A DNA stretch of 64,000 nt, taken from positions 124,001 through 188,000 of the forward strand of contig MTOU01000012.1 of assembly GCA_002011745.1 (NCBI GenBank), in the 5' to 3' direction. Origin of the DNA: Nitrospirae bacterium JdFR-85 (GTDB lineage: Bacteria > Nitrospirota > Thermodesulfovibrionia > Thermodesulfovibrionales > JdFR-85). The translations under genes were made by a program, and so were the position numbers. This document shows, in pieces, positions 1-8,390 of this stretch (position 1 is the stretch's first letter; each line of letters opens with the position of its first letter). Below the pieces are notes generated by a model that was given only the letters and a program-made list of their open reading frames with translations, made no database searches and was not told the DNA's origin.

Positions 1-19
1 TTACTTGAAGGAGGTAGCA

Positions 20-1009
20 TTGGATAGGGTACTCAGTGGAATGCAGCCAAGTGGATATCTCCATCTGGGAAATCTTATGGGAGCCCTTAGAAACTGGGTT
101 TCCCTACAGGACAAATATGATTGTTTCTACTTTGTGGCAGACTGGCATGCTCTTACAACTAACTATTCCACTCCTTCAATTATAAAGGAATATACAGAAG
201 ACTTGTTGCTGAATTTTCTTGCAGCAGGGCTTGATCCTAAAAGGTGCACCATATTTGTGCAGTCAAGGGTGCTTGAACATGCTGAACTACATGTGCTTTT
301 AAGCATGATTACCCCTTTAGGCTGGCTGGAAAGGGTGCCTACTTATAAGGAGAAGAAAGAGGAGATAAAGGATAGGGATATTGGTACATATGGATTCTTA
401 GGGTATCCTGTGCTCCAGTCCGCAGATATACTGATATACAGGGCAAAGTATGTGCCTGTAGGAATTGATCAGGTTCCACACCTTGAGATTACAAGAGAGA
501 TAGCAAGAAGGTTTAATTATCTTTATAAGAAAGAAGTACTTCCTGAACCAGAGCCCCTTTTAGCAGAGTTTCCAAAGGTTACAGGTCTTGATGGGAGAAA
601 GATGTCCAAGAGTTATGATAATGCTATATATCTGAATGACCCGCCAGAGGTGGTTGAGAAGAAGATACTCACTATGGTGACAGACACACAAAGGGCAAGA
701 AGAACAGACCCTGGAGACCCTGAAAGATCACCCGTATTTCAACTGCACAAGGTCTTCTCTACTGAAGAGGAGAGAAGGGAGATAGCATCAGGGTGTAGAA
801 CTGCATCCATAGGATGTATAGAATGTAAAAGGGTGTTGATAAAGAATGTTTTTGCTGTACTGGAGCCGATCTGGAAGAAGAGGGATGAGATGAGAAGAAA
901 TCCTGATATCCTTAAGGATGTGGTGAATGATGGTATAAAAAGGGCTACAGAGGTTGCTCGTGAGACAATGCAGATGGTCAGAGATACTCTTGGAATGTAT
1001 TTTATCTGA
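20..1009 (+). CDS. trpS: Tryptophanyl-tRNA synthetase
   Basis: Class I aminoacyl-tRNA synthetase that charges tRNA-Trp with tryptophan using ATP, in the cytoplasm. The HIGH-type signature PSGYLHLGN lies at about residues 10-18 and KMSKS at 194-198. At 329 residues it has the usual length for bacterial TrpRS. I start it at the TTG at 20 because AAGGAGGT sits at 8-15, just ahead of it, and the protein then opens directly with the conserved strand leading to the nucleotide site. The in-frame TTG at 5 lies upstream of that ribosome site and is rejected. Gene is complete. A promoter for clpC follows directly. Confidence 0.97.
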   Translation: MDRVLSGMQPSGYLHLGNLMGALRNWVSLQDKYDCFYFVADWHALTTNYSTPSIIKEYTEDLLLNFLAAGLDPKRCTIFVQSRVLEHAELHVLLSMITPLGWLERVPTYKEKKEEIKDRDIGTYGFLGYPVLQSADILIYRAKYVPVGIDQVPHLEITREIARRFNYLYKKEVLPEPEPLLAEFPKVTGLDGRKMSKSYDNAIYLNDPPEVVEKKILTMVTDTQRARRTDPGDPERSPVFQLHKVFSTEEERREIASGCRTASIGCIECKRVLIKNVFAVLEPIWKKRDEMRRNPDILKDVVNDGIKRATEVARETMQMVRDTLGMYFI

Positions 1010-1011
1010 AG

Positions 1012-1041
1012 TTGACAATAGAGGTTTAAAACAATTATTAT
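1012..1041 (+). promoter_or_regulatory. Sigma-70-type promoter for clpC
   Basis: TTGACA at 1012-1017, an 18-base spacer and TATTAT at 1036-1041. It begins 2 bases after the trpS stop and would give a leader of roughly 65 bases before the clpC ATG. No CIRCE-like inverted repeat is evident in that leader. Confidence 0.6.
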
Positions 1042-1111
1042 TTTTTAGAAGGTCCTTAAAGTGGCTGATAAGAAAGGCACAGGTTTTTTAAAATTCATAG
1101 AGGAGTAAAAT

Positions 1112-3568
1112 ATGTTTGAAAAATTTACAGAGAGAGGAAGGAAGGTAATAATATATGCTAAGGAGGAGGCGGAGAGGAGACAGAATGATTATCTTGGTAC
1201 TGAGCATCTGCTACTTGGAATAATAAGAGAACCTGATGGACTTCCTGTTATAATTCTCAAAAAGATGGGTATCTCCATTGAGCAGGTAAGAATGGAGGTT
1301 GAGAGAAATCTTCCTCCTGCTACAAATGTCCTTTCCTTTGGAGATATCCCCTTTACTCCACGGGCTAAGAAGGTTCTTGAACTGGCTATAGAGGAGGCAA
1401 GACTACTTGGGCATAATTATATAGGAAGTGAGCATCTTCTTCTTGGACTGATAAGAGAGGATGAAGGGATTGCTGGGAAGATCCTGAGAAACCTTGGTGC
1501 AAACCTGCTTGGTGCCAGACAACTTACTATAAACCTCTCCATGTCCATGGGAACACAGCAGTCCCGTATGCGGGAAAGAAAGACTCATACACCTGCCCTT
1601 GATGAGTTTGGTAAGGATCTGACAGATCTGGCCCGTAAGGGTAAACTTGATCCTGTAATTGGTAGAGAACGAGAGATTGAAAGGGTTTTACAGGTGCTTG
1701 GAAGAAGGATGAAGAATAATCCTGCTCTTATTGGAGAGCCTGGTGTTGGTAAGACAGCTATTGTGGAGGGTCTTGCTCAGAAGATAGTGGCTGGTGATGT
1801 GCCTGATCAGTTACTTGGTAAAAGGATTATCTCTCTTGATCTGGGGGCACTAATTGCAGGCACCAAATATAGGGGTCAGTTTGAGGAACGCCTTAAGGCG
1901 ATAATGAGAGAGATTACCCAGTCAGACAATATAATCCTCTTTATAGATGAGCTTCATACCCTGATCGGAGCAGGTGCTGCTGAGGGGTCCGTGGATGCAT
2001 CAAATATGCTGAAGCCTGCACTGTCAAGAGGAGAGATTCAGTGTATTGGTGCAACAACAGTTGATGAGTATAGAAAGTACATAGAACGCGATGGTGCCCT
2101 TGAAAGGAGATTCCAGCCTATTTATATAGATCCACCTACTGTTGAGGAGACAATAGAGATCCTGAATGGTCTGAAGAGCAAATATGAGGCACATCACAGG
2201 GTAAAATACAGTGCTGAGGCTATCAATGCAGCAGCAAAGCTTTCTGACAGATATATCTCAGAACGTAACCTGCCTGACAAAGCGATTGATGTTATTGATG
2301 AGACTGGCTCCAGAATTAAACTAAAGAGATACACACCTCCCCATGAACTAAAAGAGATCGAGCAGGAGATGGAGAGACTCGCAAAGGAAAAGATGTTGTA
2401 TATAAAACTTCAGGATATAGAGAAGGCGGCAGCTATAAGGGGAGAAGAGGAGAAGCTGAGGAAACTTCATGAGCAGATTCATAAGAAATGGCGTGACAAT
2501 CTTACAAAAGAGATACCTATCATCAGTGCAGAAGATATAGCTTATACAGTATCTAAGATGACAGGCATTCCTCTTATAAAGGTTGAGCAGGAGGAGTCTG
2601 AGAAACTCCTGAAGATGGAAGAGGAACTTCACAAAAGGATAATTGCACAGGATGAGGCAATAAGGGCGGTCTCGAGGGCAATAAGGCGTTCAAGGACTGG
2701 GATAAAACCGCGGAAGAAGCCGATAGGTTCGTTCCTATTCCTCGGGCCTACAGGAGTTGGCAAGACAGAGCTTGCCAAAGCACTGGCAGAGTTTCTGTTT
2801 GATAATGAAGATGCGCTTATTAAGATTGATATGTCAGAGTATATGGAGAGATTCAATGTATCCAGACTCACAGGAGCTCCTCCCGGCTATGTAGGTTATG
2901 AGGAGGGTGGACAACTGACAGAGCAGGTGAGAAAGAAGCCCTATTCAGTGGTCCTTTTTGATGAGATAGAGAAGGCTCATCCCGATGTGTTCAATATTCT
3001 TCTTCAGGTACTGGATGAGGGTGTGCTTACGGACAGTATTGGTAGGAAGGTGGACTTTAAAAATACTGTTATTATCATGACATCCAATCTGGGTGCAAGA
3101 ATTATACAGAAGGCGACTCCTCTTGGTTTTCACCGTGATTCTGAGGAGGACCTCTATGCAAAGATAAAGGAGAATGTCCTGAATGAGTTGAAAAAGACCT
3201 TTAATCCTGAGTTCTTGAACAGGGTTGATGAGATTGTAGTGTTTCATCCTCTTAATAAGGAGCATCTCTTCTCTATTATTGATCTATTGATTGAGGAGAC
3301 AAACAAACAGCTAATTGAGCATGAGTTGATAGTGGAACTCAATGATGAAGTGAAAGAATGGCTTGTGGAGAAATACTATCAGCCCGTATATGGAGCACGA
3401 CAGATGAGAAGGGCAATACAGAAGGAGATAGAGGATTACCTCTCAGAAGAGATCCTTAAAGGGACATTTGCTGGTGCTAATAAGGTTATGGTTGTGATGG
3501 AGGATGGAAAGCCTACCTTTAAGGTGGTCCATCCTGAAGAAGAGATGCTCACCTCAGGTGTGAATTAA
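1112..3568 (+). CDS. clpC: ClpC-type AAA+ unfoldase
   Basis: Hsp100 unfoldase that threads proteins into the ClpP protease in the cytoplasm. The 818 residues show, in order, an N-terminal double Clp repeat (about 1-140, with two copies of the GTEHLLLG / GSEHLLLG motif), AAA+ domain 1 with Walker A GEPGVGKT near 208-215, a middle region containing a UVR-like segment near 430-465, and AAA+ domain 2 with Walker A GPTGVGKT near 545-552. The UVR segment and short middle domain indicate ClpC rather than ClpB or ClpA. The start follows GAGGAG. No mcsA, mcsB or ctsR lies beside it, so regulation probably differs from that in Bacillus. Confidence 0.95.
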   Translation: MFEKFTERGRKVIIYAKEEAERRQNDYLGTEHLLLGIIREPDGLPVIILKKMGISIEQVRMEVERNLPPATNVLSFGDIPFTPRAKKVLELAIEEARLLGHNYIGSEHLLLGLIREDEGIAGKILRNLGANLLGARQLTINLSMSMGTQQSRMRERKTHTPALDEFGKDLTDLARKGKLDPVIGREREIERVLQVLGRRMKNNPALIGEPGVGKTAIVEGLAQKIVAGDVPDQLLGKRIISLDLGALIAGTKYRGQFEERLKAIMREITQSDNIILFIDELHTLIGAGAAEGSVDASNMLKPALSRGEIQCIGATTVDEYRKYIERDGALERRFQPIYIDPPTVEETIEILNGLKSKYEAHHRVKYSAEAINAAAKLSDRYISERNLPDKAIDVIDETGSRIKLKRYTPPHELKEIEQEMERLAKEKMLYIKLQDIEKAAAIRGEEEKLRKLHEQIHKKWRDNLTKEIPIISAEDIAYTVSKMTGIPLIKVEQEESEKLLKMEEELHKRIIAQDEAIRAVSRAIRRSRTGIKPRKKPIGSFLFLGPTGVGKTELAKALAEFLFDNEDALIKIDMSEYMERFNVSRLTGAPPGYVGYEEGGQLTEQVRKKPYSVVLFDEIEKAHPDVFNILLQVLDEGVLTDSIGRKVDFKNTVIIMTSNLGARIIQKATPLGFHRDSEEDLYAKIKENVLNELKKTFNPEFLNRVDEIVVFHPLNKEHLFSIIDLLIEETNKQLIEHELIVELNDEVKEWLVEKYYQPVYGARQMRRAIQKEIEDYLSEEILKGTFAGANKVMVVMEDGKPTFKVVHPEEEMLTSGVN

Positions 3569-3639
3569 TTCTTTTCATAATATCTTCACACTCTCCTGAT
3601 ATAGTGAAATAATATGGAGTAGGAAGGAGGTGTGAAGTA

Positions 3640-4035
3640 ATGATAAAAAGGGGTTTTATAACCAGTATATTGGTTGTAGTGGTTGTTTTCTCCTCTACTG
3701 TAGTATTTGCAACCAGTGGACGGTTTGATTTTTCTCTTAGAAGAGGGGAGACAAGGAAGACGGTTTCTCCTGAGAGGTATTTAGATCCTGTAGTAAGAAA
3801 GGCATACATGGTGGCACGAGAGATACCTTGGGTTTTGGACAGTATATACTGTTACTGTTTCTGTGAAGAGTCTCCTGCTTTCAGACACAAGAGTCTCCTT
3901 TCCTGTTATACTGATGATCATGCTGCTCAGTGAAGCATCTGTCTCGGGGAGGCCCTTAGGGCTTCCGAGCTTTTCAGAAAGGGATACTCAGTTAAAGAGA
4001 TCAAGAACATAGTAGAAACTGAATTCAAAAGATGA
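3640..4035 (+). CDS. Candidate selenoprotein, PCYCGC-family, exported, with in-frame UGA (Sec98)
   Basis: An ATG at 3640 after AGGAAGGAGG begins a protein with a signal-like hydrophobic segment (about residues 5-24) and then the pattern of the PCYCGC family: CYCFC at 71-75, H83, SLLSC ending at C89, and DDH at 92-94. At 3931-3933 a UGA falls exactly where the family has its next conserved cysteine. Read through, it gives U98-S-I-C101, a UxxC redox-like motif, and the family's normal C-terminus (GYSVKEIKNIVETEF) to a stop at 4033-4035. Readthrough makes the gene end in an ATGA overlap with the thioredoxin gene, as coupled operon genes do. A strong hairpin follows the UGA at 3943-3969. The PCYCGC assignment rests on motif recall and the Sec reading is inference; a nonsense mutation or sequencing error is the alternative. 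Confidence 0.72.
3943..3969 (+). promoter_or_regulatory. Candidate bSECIS hairpin
   Basis: The segment starts 9 bases after the UGA. CTCGG at its 5' end pairs with CCGAG at its 3' end, and GCCC pairs with GGGC near the top, closing a loop of about 3 bases (TTA), with a few mismatched or bulged bases between. The apical loop is about 22 bases from the UGA, inside the 16-37 base range I recall for bacterial SECIS elements. The loop as drawn lacks the guanosine usually wanted in its first two positions, so the exact fold is uncertain. Confidence 0.5.
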
Positions 4036-4529
4036 AATATCGGGGAGTTATTCTCTTTACATTACTTGTTGTAGGTCTGTTTCTTATTCTATTGAGTCAG
4101 AAGGGCAGGGTGCTTCAAGCCCCTAAGGTGGCAGAGGGGCTTGAGGTGCCTTCTTTTAAAGTAGTAGATAAAAATGGAGTGGAGTACACAAAGGAGAATC
4201 TGCGTGGCAAAACGGTTTTCTTACATTTCTGGGCCTCGTGGTGTAAAGAGTGCCGTAATGAGATGCCAGAAATTGTGAAACTCTACGAGAGGAAGAAGTC
4301 TGACCCAGATTTTGTTTTTCTTGGAGTAATATATCGAGAAGACCCCATAAAGGCAAGAAAGTACTTACAGGAGAATGGATATGATCTACCAATATTTGTA
4401 GACCCTGATGAAAACACTGCAAAGGCATTCGGAGTTACAGGAGTTCCTGAAACATACATTATTGGTCCTGATGGTGTGCTGGAGAAGAAGGTGATAGGAC
4501 CTCTACGATGGGGAGATTTTCCCATATAA
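4032..4529 (+). CDS. TlpA/ResA-like thioredoxin-fold protein
   Basis: Membrane-anchored or secreted thiol-disulfide oxidoreductase of 165 residues. An N-terminal hydrophobic helix (about 5-21) precedes an AhpC/TSA-Redoxin fold with active site WC71-K-E-C74 in the context WASWCKECRNEMPE, and the cis-proline loop GVPET further on. It overlaps the upstream UGA-containing gene by four bases (ATGA), so the two are probably translated together. A reductant for the neighbouring CxxC/UxxC protein is a reasonable guess. Family members act in cytochrome c maturation or in reducing periplasmic disulfides; nothing here decides between these roles. Confidence 0.88.
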   Translation: MKYRGVILFTLLVVGLFLILLSQKGRVLQAPKVAEGLEVPSFKVVDKNGVEYTKENLRGKTVFLHFWASWCKECRNEMPEIVKLYERKKSDPDFVFLGVIYREDPIKARKYLQENGYDLPIFVDPDENTAKAFGVTGVPETYIIGPDGVLEKKVIGPLRWGDFPI

Positions 4530-4541
4530 TAAATAGTTGGG

Positions 4542-5069
4542 ATGGGCAACCCCAAACCACCTGAGAAGGCTATTCTTTTTGCAGGTCTTCTTTATTCAAG
4601 AGAAGAGAGATACACTCTCTCTTTAGAACTACTAAAAAGGCACTTTCCTGATGTGCTCTTTATAACAGATCCATTGGTGTGGGAACATACCGAATACTAT
4701 CGTGAGGAACTTGGTTGGCCTATATACAGGAGGTTTATTACATTTAAGAAGATTATAGATCCCTCGGAAATAGTTAATATAAAACTTCTTACCAATAAGA
4801 TAGAGGAAGAGCTGGCCCAAGATGGGCGCAGAACAGTTAATATTGACCCAGGATATGTGACACTCTCAAAGGTGGTGCTTGCTACTACAAAAAACTATGC
4901 CCACAGGGTGTATCTTGGGAGAGGAATATATGCTGAGGTGACTCTTTACTATAAGAAAGGTGCCTTCAGACCTCATGAATTTACCTATAGAGATTACAGG
5001 ACCGATAAATATATAGAAATTTTTGGAATGATAAGAGAGTCTCTGAAGGATTTAGTTGCCAGCACTTAA
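4542..5069 (+). CDS. DUF4416 family protein
   Basis: A 175-residue soluble protein that opens with PKPPEKAILFAGLLYS and carries the internal block NIDPGYVTLSKVVLATTKN, which I associate with DUF4416. The family is uncharacterised and common in Nitrospirota and Desulfobacterota. No catalytic motif stands out and no signal peptide is visible. It follows the thioredoxin gene by 12 bases and probably shares its transcript. Its 3' end overlaps the convergent proS gene by 18 bases. Confidence 0.75.
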   Translation: MGNPKPPEKAILFAGLLYSREERYTLSLELLKRHFPDVLFITDPLVWEHTEYYREELGWPIYRRFITFKKIIDPSEIVNIKLLTNKIEEELAQDGRRTVNIDPGYVTLSKVVLATTKNYAHRVYLGRGIYAEVTLYYKKGAFRPHEFTYRDYRTDKYIEIFGMIRESLKDLVAST

Positions 5070-6740
5070 ATATTCAAGTATCCTTCCAGGTGCCTCCTCT
5101 GTATTTATCATAATCCGTTCTTTTGTCCTTCTTTGTTTTATCTCCACCTTACCCTCTTTTAAACCCTTTTCACCAACAATTACCTGCAGAGGAATACCAA
5201 TGAGGTCAGCATCCTTGAATTTTACGCCTGCCCTTTCATCTCTGTCATCAATAATAACATCGGTGCCTTTCTGCAGAAGGCTTTTGTAGATATCCTCTGC
5301 CACAGAGACCACCTTTTCGTCTTTTATATTGAGTGGGAGTATGATTACCTGAAAGGGGGCTATACTTAAAGGCCAGATTATACCATCTTCATCGTGGTTC
5401 TGTTCCACTGCAGCTGCAGCCACCCTTGCAGGTCCGATTCCATAGCTGCCCATGATTATAGGTTTCTCTGTGCCATCTTCGTCGAGATAGGTGGCTTTGA
5501 GGGGTACTGAATACTTGGTGCCCAACTTGAAGATATTACCAATCTCTATAACCCTTTCTATTCTCAGAGGTGAGCCGCAGCGGACACATCTGTCTCCGGC
5601 CTTTGCAATATGGAGATCTACCCATTCTGCATCAAAGTGTACCCCTGGCCTCAACCCCTTAAGATGGTAGTCCTTTTTGTTAGCACCACTCACATACACC
5701 CCTTCTTTTAGTGCTTCATCAGCTAAGATTCTTATTGAATGTCCATGGGGTCCTATAAAACCTGCCTCCACACCCAGAGTCTCAATAACCTCCTCTCTTG
5801 AGGCAGCCCTGAACTCTCCTATAATCCTCTGAAGCTTTTTCTCCTGTAGGTCTTGGTCTCCCCTTATAAGTACAAGTACAGGACCTGAGTCGGATATATA
5901 GAGAAGACTCTTAATAAAATATTGAGATGGAATCCCCAGAAACTCTGAGACTTCCTGTACAGTTCTCTTCTCTGGAGTATAAACTTCTTCATAGGCCCAA
6001 TCATCGAACTTTACTTCTTCAGGGACACTCTTTGCCAGCTCCACATTTGCAGCATATCCACATCTGTCACAGAGTGCCACATCATCCTCTCCTGCAGGAC
6101 TTGGTGCCATGAACTCATGAGCCATAGCACCTCCCATCATACCCGGGTCTGACTCTACCTGATAGTACTTAAGACCACACCGCTGGAATATCCTATTGTA
6201 GGCCTCTATATGAACCTGGTATGACCTTTCGAGGCCCTCTTCATCTCTGTCAAAGCTGTACGAATCCTTCATTATAAATTCTCTTGTCCTCATAATACCG
6301 CTTTTTGGTCTTGCCTCATCACGTAATTTGGTCTGTATCTGGTACCATATCTGGGGGAGATCTCTGTAGGACTTTATCTCTCTTGCAGCAAGCCATGTCA
6401 TTATCTCCTCATGGGTCATCCCAAGACACATATCCCTTCCTGTACGGTCCTTTAGTCTGAACATCTCATCTCCAATCTCATACCATCGTCCTGTCTTCTG
6501 CCAAATCTCTGCAGGATGAAGTACAGTCATAAACAGCTCTTGTGCCCCGATTCTCTGCATCTCTTCCCTTATAATTTTATTTATTTTCTCCATCACCCTC
6601 CATCCAAGAGGTAGAAATATATAAAGACCTGAAGCGAGTTGTCTTATAAATCCACCCCTGAGAAGCAGTTTATGGCTGACAGCCTCAGCCTCAGAAGGTG
6701 TTTCCCTTAGTGTAGGGATAAACATTTTAGAGAAACGCAT
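5052..6740 (-). CDS. proS: Prolyl-tRNA synthetase
   Basis: Class II synthetase of 562 residues, the bacterial-type ProRS. The N-terminal part carries the class II core (for example LPLGWRVMEKI and the TRGREF-like motif MRTREFIMKDSYSF). A central insertion of about 150-170 residues (roughly 230-390) corresponds to the YbaK-like editing domain that clears Ala-tRNA-Pro. Motif 3 appears as GSYGIGPARVAAA and the anticodon-binding domain fills the C-terminus. GGAGGTGTT precedes the ATG. It is convergent with the DUF4416 gene and lies downstream of yedF. Confidence 0.96.
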   Translation of the reverse strand: MRFSKMFIPTLRETPSEAEAVSHKLLLRGGFIRQLASGLYIFLPLGWRVMEKINKIIREEMQRIGAQELFMTVLHPAEIWQKTGRWYEIGDEMFRLKDRTGRDMCLGMTHEEIMTWLAAREIKSYRDLPQIWYQIQTKLRDEARPKSGIMRTREFIMKDSYSFDRDEEGLERSYQVHIEAYNRIFQRCGLKYYQVESDPGMMGGAMAHEFMAPSPAGEDDVALCDRCGYAANVELAKSVPEEVKFDDWAYEEVYTPEKRTVQEVSEFLGIPSQYFIKSLLYISDSGPVLVLIRGDQDLQEKKLQRIIGEFRAASREEVIETLGVEAGFIGPHGHSIRILADEALKEGVYVSGANKKDYHLKGLRPGVHFDAEWVDLHIAKAGDRCVRCGSPLRIERVIEIGNIFKLGTKYSVPLKATYLDEDGTEKPIIMGSYGIGPARVAAAAVEQNHDEDGIIWPLSIAPFQVIILPLNIKDEKVVSVAEDIYKSLLQKGTDVIIDDRDERAGVKFKDADLIGIPLQVIVGEKGLKEGKVEIKQRRTKERIMINTEEAPGRILEYLSAGN

Positions 6741-6829
6741 AACACCTCCCTACGGAAGTAGTGGTTTAGAAAAGCCCAGAAACAACTTTGAAGATATATT
6801 TTAGGTAGTTATATTCCGTGGTGTCAAAT

Positions 6830-7414
6830 CTAAATCCAGACCACCTTTTTGAAGTCCTTGATACCTTCAACTATATGGTTTGTGGTTCCCCTGTAGCCAA
6901 CCTTGAGTTCTGATTCAAGATTGTAGTACTTAAGGCATGTTCCACAGGAGTATATCTCAACTCCCATTCCTTCTATCTCCTTCAGAAGAGCAACGGTTTC
7001 TTCATTAATAGTGGTTAATTTTACCCCTGCATTTAGGAAGAAAATCATCTCTGGTAGTTCCTTTGTGACTTTTAGAGTCTCAAGAAAACCCTTCATGAGG
7101 ATTCTACCTATCTCTTCCTCCTTGCCAAGAGTGTCTGTGCCAATTATAATTAATGTCTCTCTCTTTTTGTCTTTCTCAGTATCCTCTATAGGTGAGCAGA
7201 TATAACCCTTAGTGATTTTTATCCTCCAGTAATTGTCTTCTGGTATAACTTCTGAATCCATACCATTCTTATTGGCAAATCTTTGAAGATTCTTCACTGA
7301 GGCATCATTGTCAACAAGTATCTCTACAGTCCCCTCTTCTATTGTATTTAATACCTCTTCTGCCATTGTTACTGGCTTTGGACATCCAAGTCCTCTCGCA
7401 TCTATACTTATCAT
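6830..7414 (-). CDS. yedF: Selenium metabolism protein YedF (TusA domain plus DsrE-like domain)
   Basis: Residues 1-70 form a TusA-like sulfur-carrier domain with the active-site motif GLGC11PKP. The rest is a DsrE-like domain with a CGxC motif (C157-G-T-C160). This two-domain architecture matches the selenium-associated YedF family (TIGR03527), found in genomes that use selenium, although its biochemical role is not settled. I use the ATG at 7414 (MISIDARG) because GGGAGGC lies six bases ahead of it; an upstream ATG at 7438 has no such site. The family assignment agrees with the two candidate selenoprotein genes in this window. The 200 bases between this start and the terminator at 7612 are AT-rich and show nothing else I recognise. 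Confidence 0.86.
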   Translation of the reverse strand: MISIDARGLGCPKPVTMAEEVLNTIEEGTVEILVDNDASVKNLQRFANKNGMDSEVIPEDNYWRIKITKGYICSPIEDTEKDKKRETLIIIGTDTLGKEEEIGRILMKGFLETLKVTKELPEMIFFLNAGVKLTTINEETVALLKEIEGMGVEIYSCGTCLKYYNLESELKVGYRGTTNHIVEGIKDFKKVVWI

Positions 7415-7611
7415 CTGTTTGCCTCCCAAAAATTTCAATAAAATAATATATATTTTAACTATTGTATATATTTATAAATCAAATAGATATTTCCGATATA
7501 TTGTTAGAAATCTATAGATCAAATATAATCACCAGTATCCAACAAGGGCTAAAATTTTTTTGTATTGCAAGGGGTTATAGGATTTAACCATCGACAATAG
7601 GTTAATACCAT

Positions 7612-7637
7612 AAAAAATGCTGCCCAGAGGGGGCAGC
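7612..7637 (-). terminator. Rho-independent terminator (reverse strand)
   Basis: On the reverse strand GCTGCCC and GGGCAGC form a 7-bp GC-rich stem (7619-7637) around a 5-base loop, followed at once by ATTTTTTA (7611-7618). This is a textbook intrinsic terminator. No gene lies between it and the promoter at 7674-7702. Confidence 0.8.
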
Positions 7638-7667
7638 AAAGTTTATAGGGGAGGTAACGAGGCGCTT
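7612..7667 (-). ncRNA. Putative small RNA or attenuated leader of yedF
   Basis: A strong reverse promoter (7674-7702) and the terminator above leave room for a transcript of about 56 bases with no start codon of note. It contains the stretch TTACCTCCCC, which is complementary to Shine-Dalgarno sequences, and a second C-rich run inside the terminator stem-loop. It could be a free small RNA acting on ribosome-binding sites, or the terminated leader of yedF, whose start lies about 200 bases further on. I match it to no riboswitch class that I know. Confidence 0.45.
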
Positions 7668-7673
7668 ATATAT

Positions 7674-7702
7674 TTTATATCATAACTTTGTCTTTTTGTC
7701 AA
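7674..7702 (-). promoter_or_regulatory. Strong sigma-70-type promoter (reverse strand)
   Basis: On the reverse strand there is a perfect TTGACA (7697-7702), a 17-base spacer and TATAAA (7674-7679). Predicted start of transcription is near 7667. It drives the short transcript ending at 7612 and, by readthrough, possibly yedF. Confidence 0.7.
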
Positions 7703-7840
7703 GAAAAAAATAGGAGGTAATTTGTTAATTATAATTTTAGATATTTTATATTTCAATAACTTTTTGTGATAAGGGTTTAAGGTTCTTGTCTAAGAGGTTT
7801 TGCACTGGAGTCAGCCTGTAGATTGAAGGGGTGGTAAAGT

Positions 7841-7870
7841 TTGACAACCTCTCTTTTTATATGCTATGGT
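7841..7870 (+). promoter_or_regulatory. Promoter giving a possibly leaderless def transcript
   Basis: TTGACA at 7841-7846, an 18-base spacer and TATGGT at 7865-7870. Only five bases separate the -10 box from the def ATG at 7876, so transcription would start at or next to the initiation codon. There is no Shine-Dalgarno sequence before that ATG. Confidence 0.5.
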
Positions 7871-7875
7871 TTTTT

Positions 7876-8385
7876 ATGGCTGTAAGGGAGATAAAGAAGT
7901 ATCCTGATCCTATTCTGAAGAAGAAGGCTCTGCCTGTGAAGAATATTGATGGAGCCATCCAGAGACTTATTGATGATATGCTTGATACCATGTACAGTGC
8001 TCCAGGAATTGGTCTTGCTGCCCCTCAAGTGGGTGAATCAAAAAGGATTATTGTGGTAGATGTGAGTGCAAGGGAGGAAGGACGCCCACTGATCATTCTC
8101 ATAAATCCAGAACTGATAAAGGCTGAAGGTAAGGTTGAGTCAGAGGAAGGCTGTCTCAGTGTGCCTGGTTATGTCTCAAAGATACACAGGGCAGAGAGGG
8201 TTTTTGTTAAAGGGCTTGACAGGGAAGGAAGACCTGTTGAGATTGAGGCAGATGGGCTACTTGCAAGGGCGCTCCAGCATGAGATAGACCATCTGAACGG
8301 AATACTCTTTATTGATAGGATGAGCCCCATTAAGCGTGAGTTCTTCAAAAAGCGGTATTTAAGAAGGTTAAAGGCTAAAGTTTAA
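7876..8385 (+). CDS. def: Peptide deformylase
   Basis: Metalloenzyme that removes the N-terminal formyl group from nascent proteins. All three family motifs are present: GIGLAAPQ, EGCLS and HEIDH, whose Cys and two His bind the metal. From the ATG at 7876 (MAVREIKKYPDP) the protein is 169 residues, normal for the family. An in-frame GTG at 7831 would add 15 residues unlike the family, so I reject it. The fmt gene follows after 5 bases, the usual def-fmt pairing in which formylation and deformylation enzymes are made together. Confidence 0.96.
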   Translation: MAVREIKKYPDPILKKKALPVKNIDGAIQRLIDDMLDTMYSAPGIGLAAPQVGESKRIIVVDVSAREEGRPLIILINPELIKAEGKVESEEGCLSVPGYVSKIHRAERVFVKGLDREGRPVEIEADGLLARALQHEIDHLNGILFIDRMSPIKREFFKKRYLRRLKAKV

Positions 8386-8390
8386 CAGAG

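Noticed and set aside
3640-3933. A 97-residue truncated protein ending at the UGA
   Set aside because: Stopping there removes the conserved C-terminus and breaks the ATGA coupling to the next gene; the read-through form fits the family better.
7831-7875. GTG at 7831 as the def start
   Set aside because: It adds 15 residues unlike the family, and the promoter identified overlaps it, so it would not be transcribed from there.
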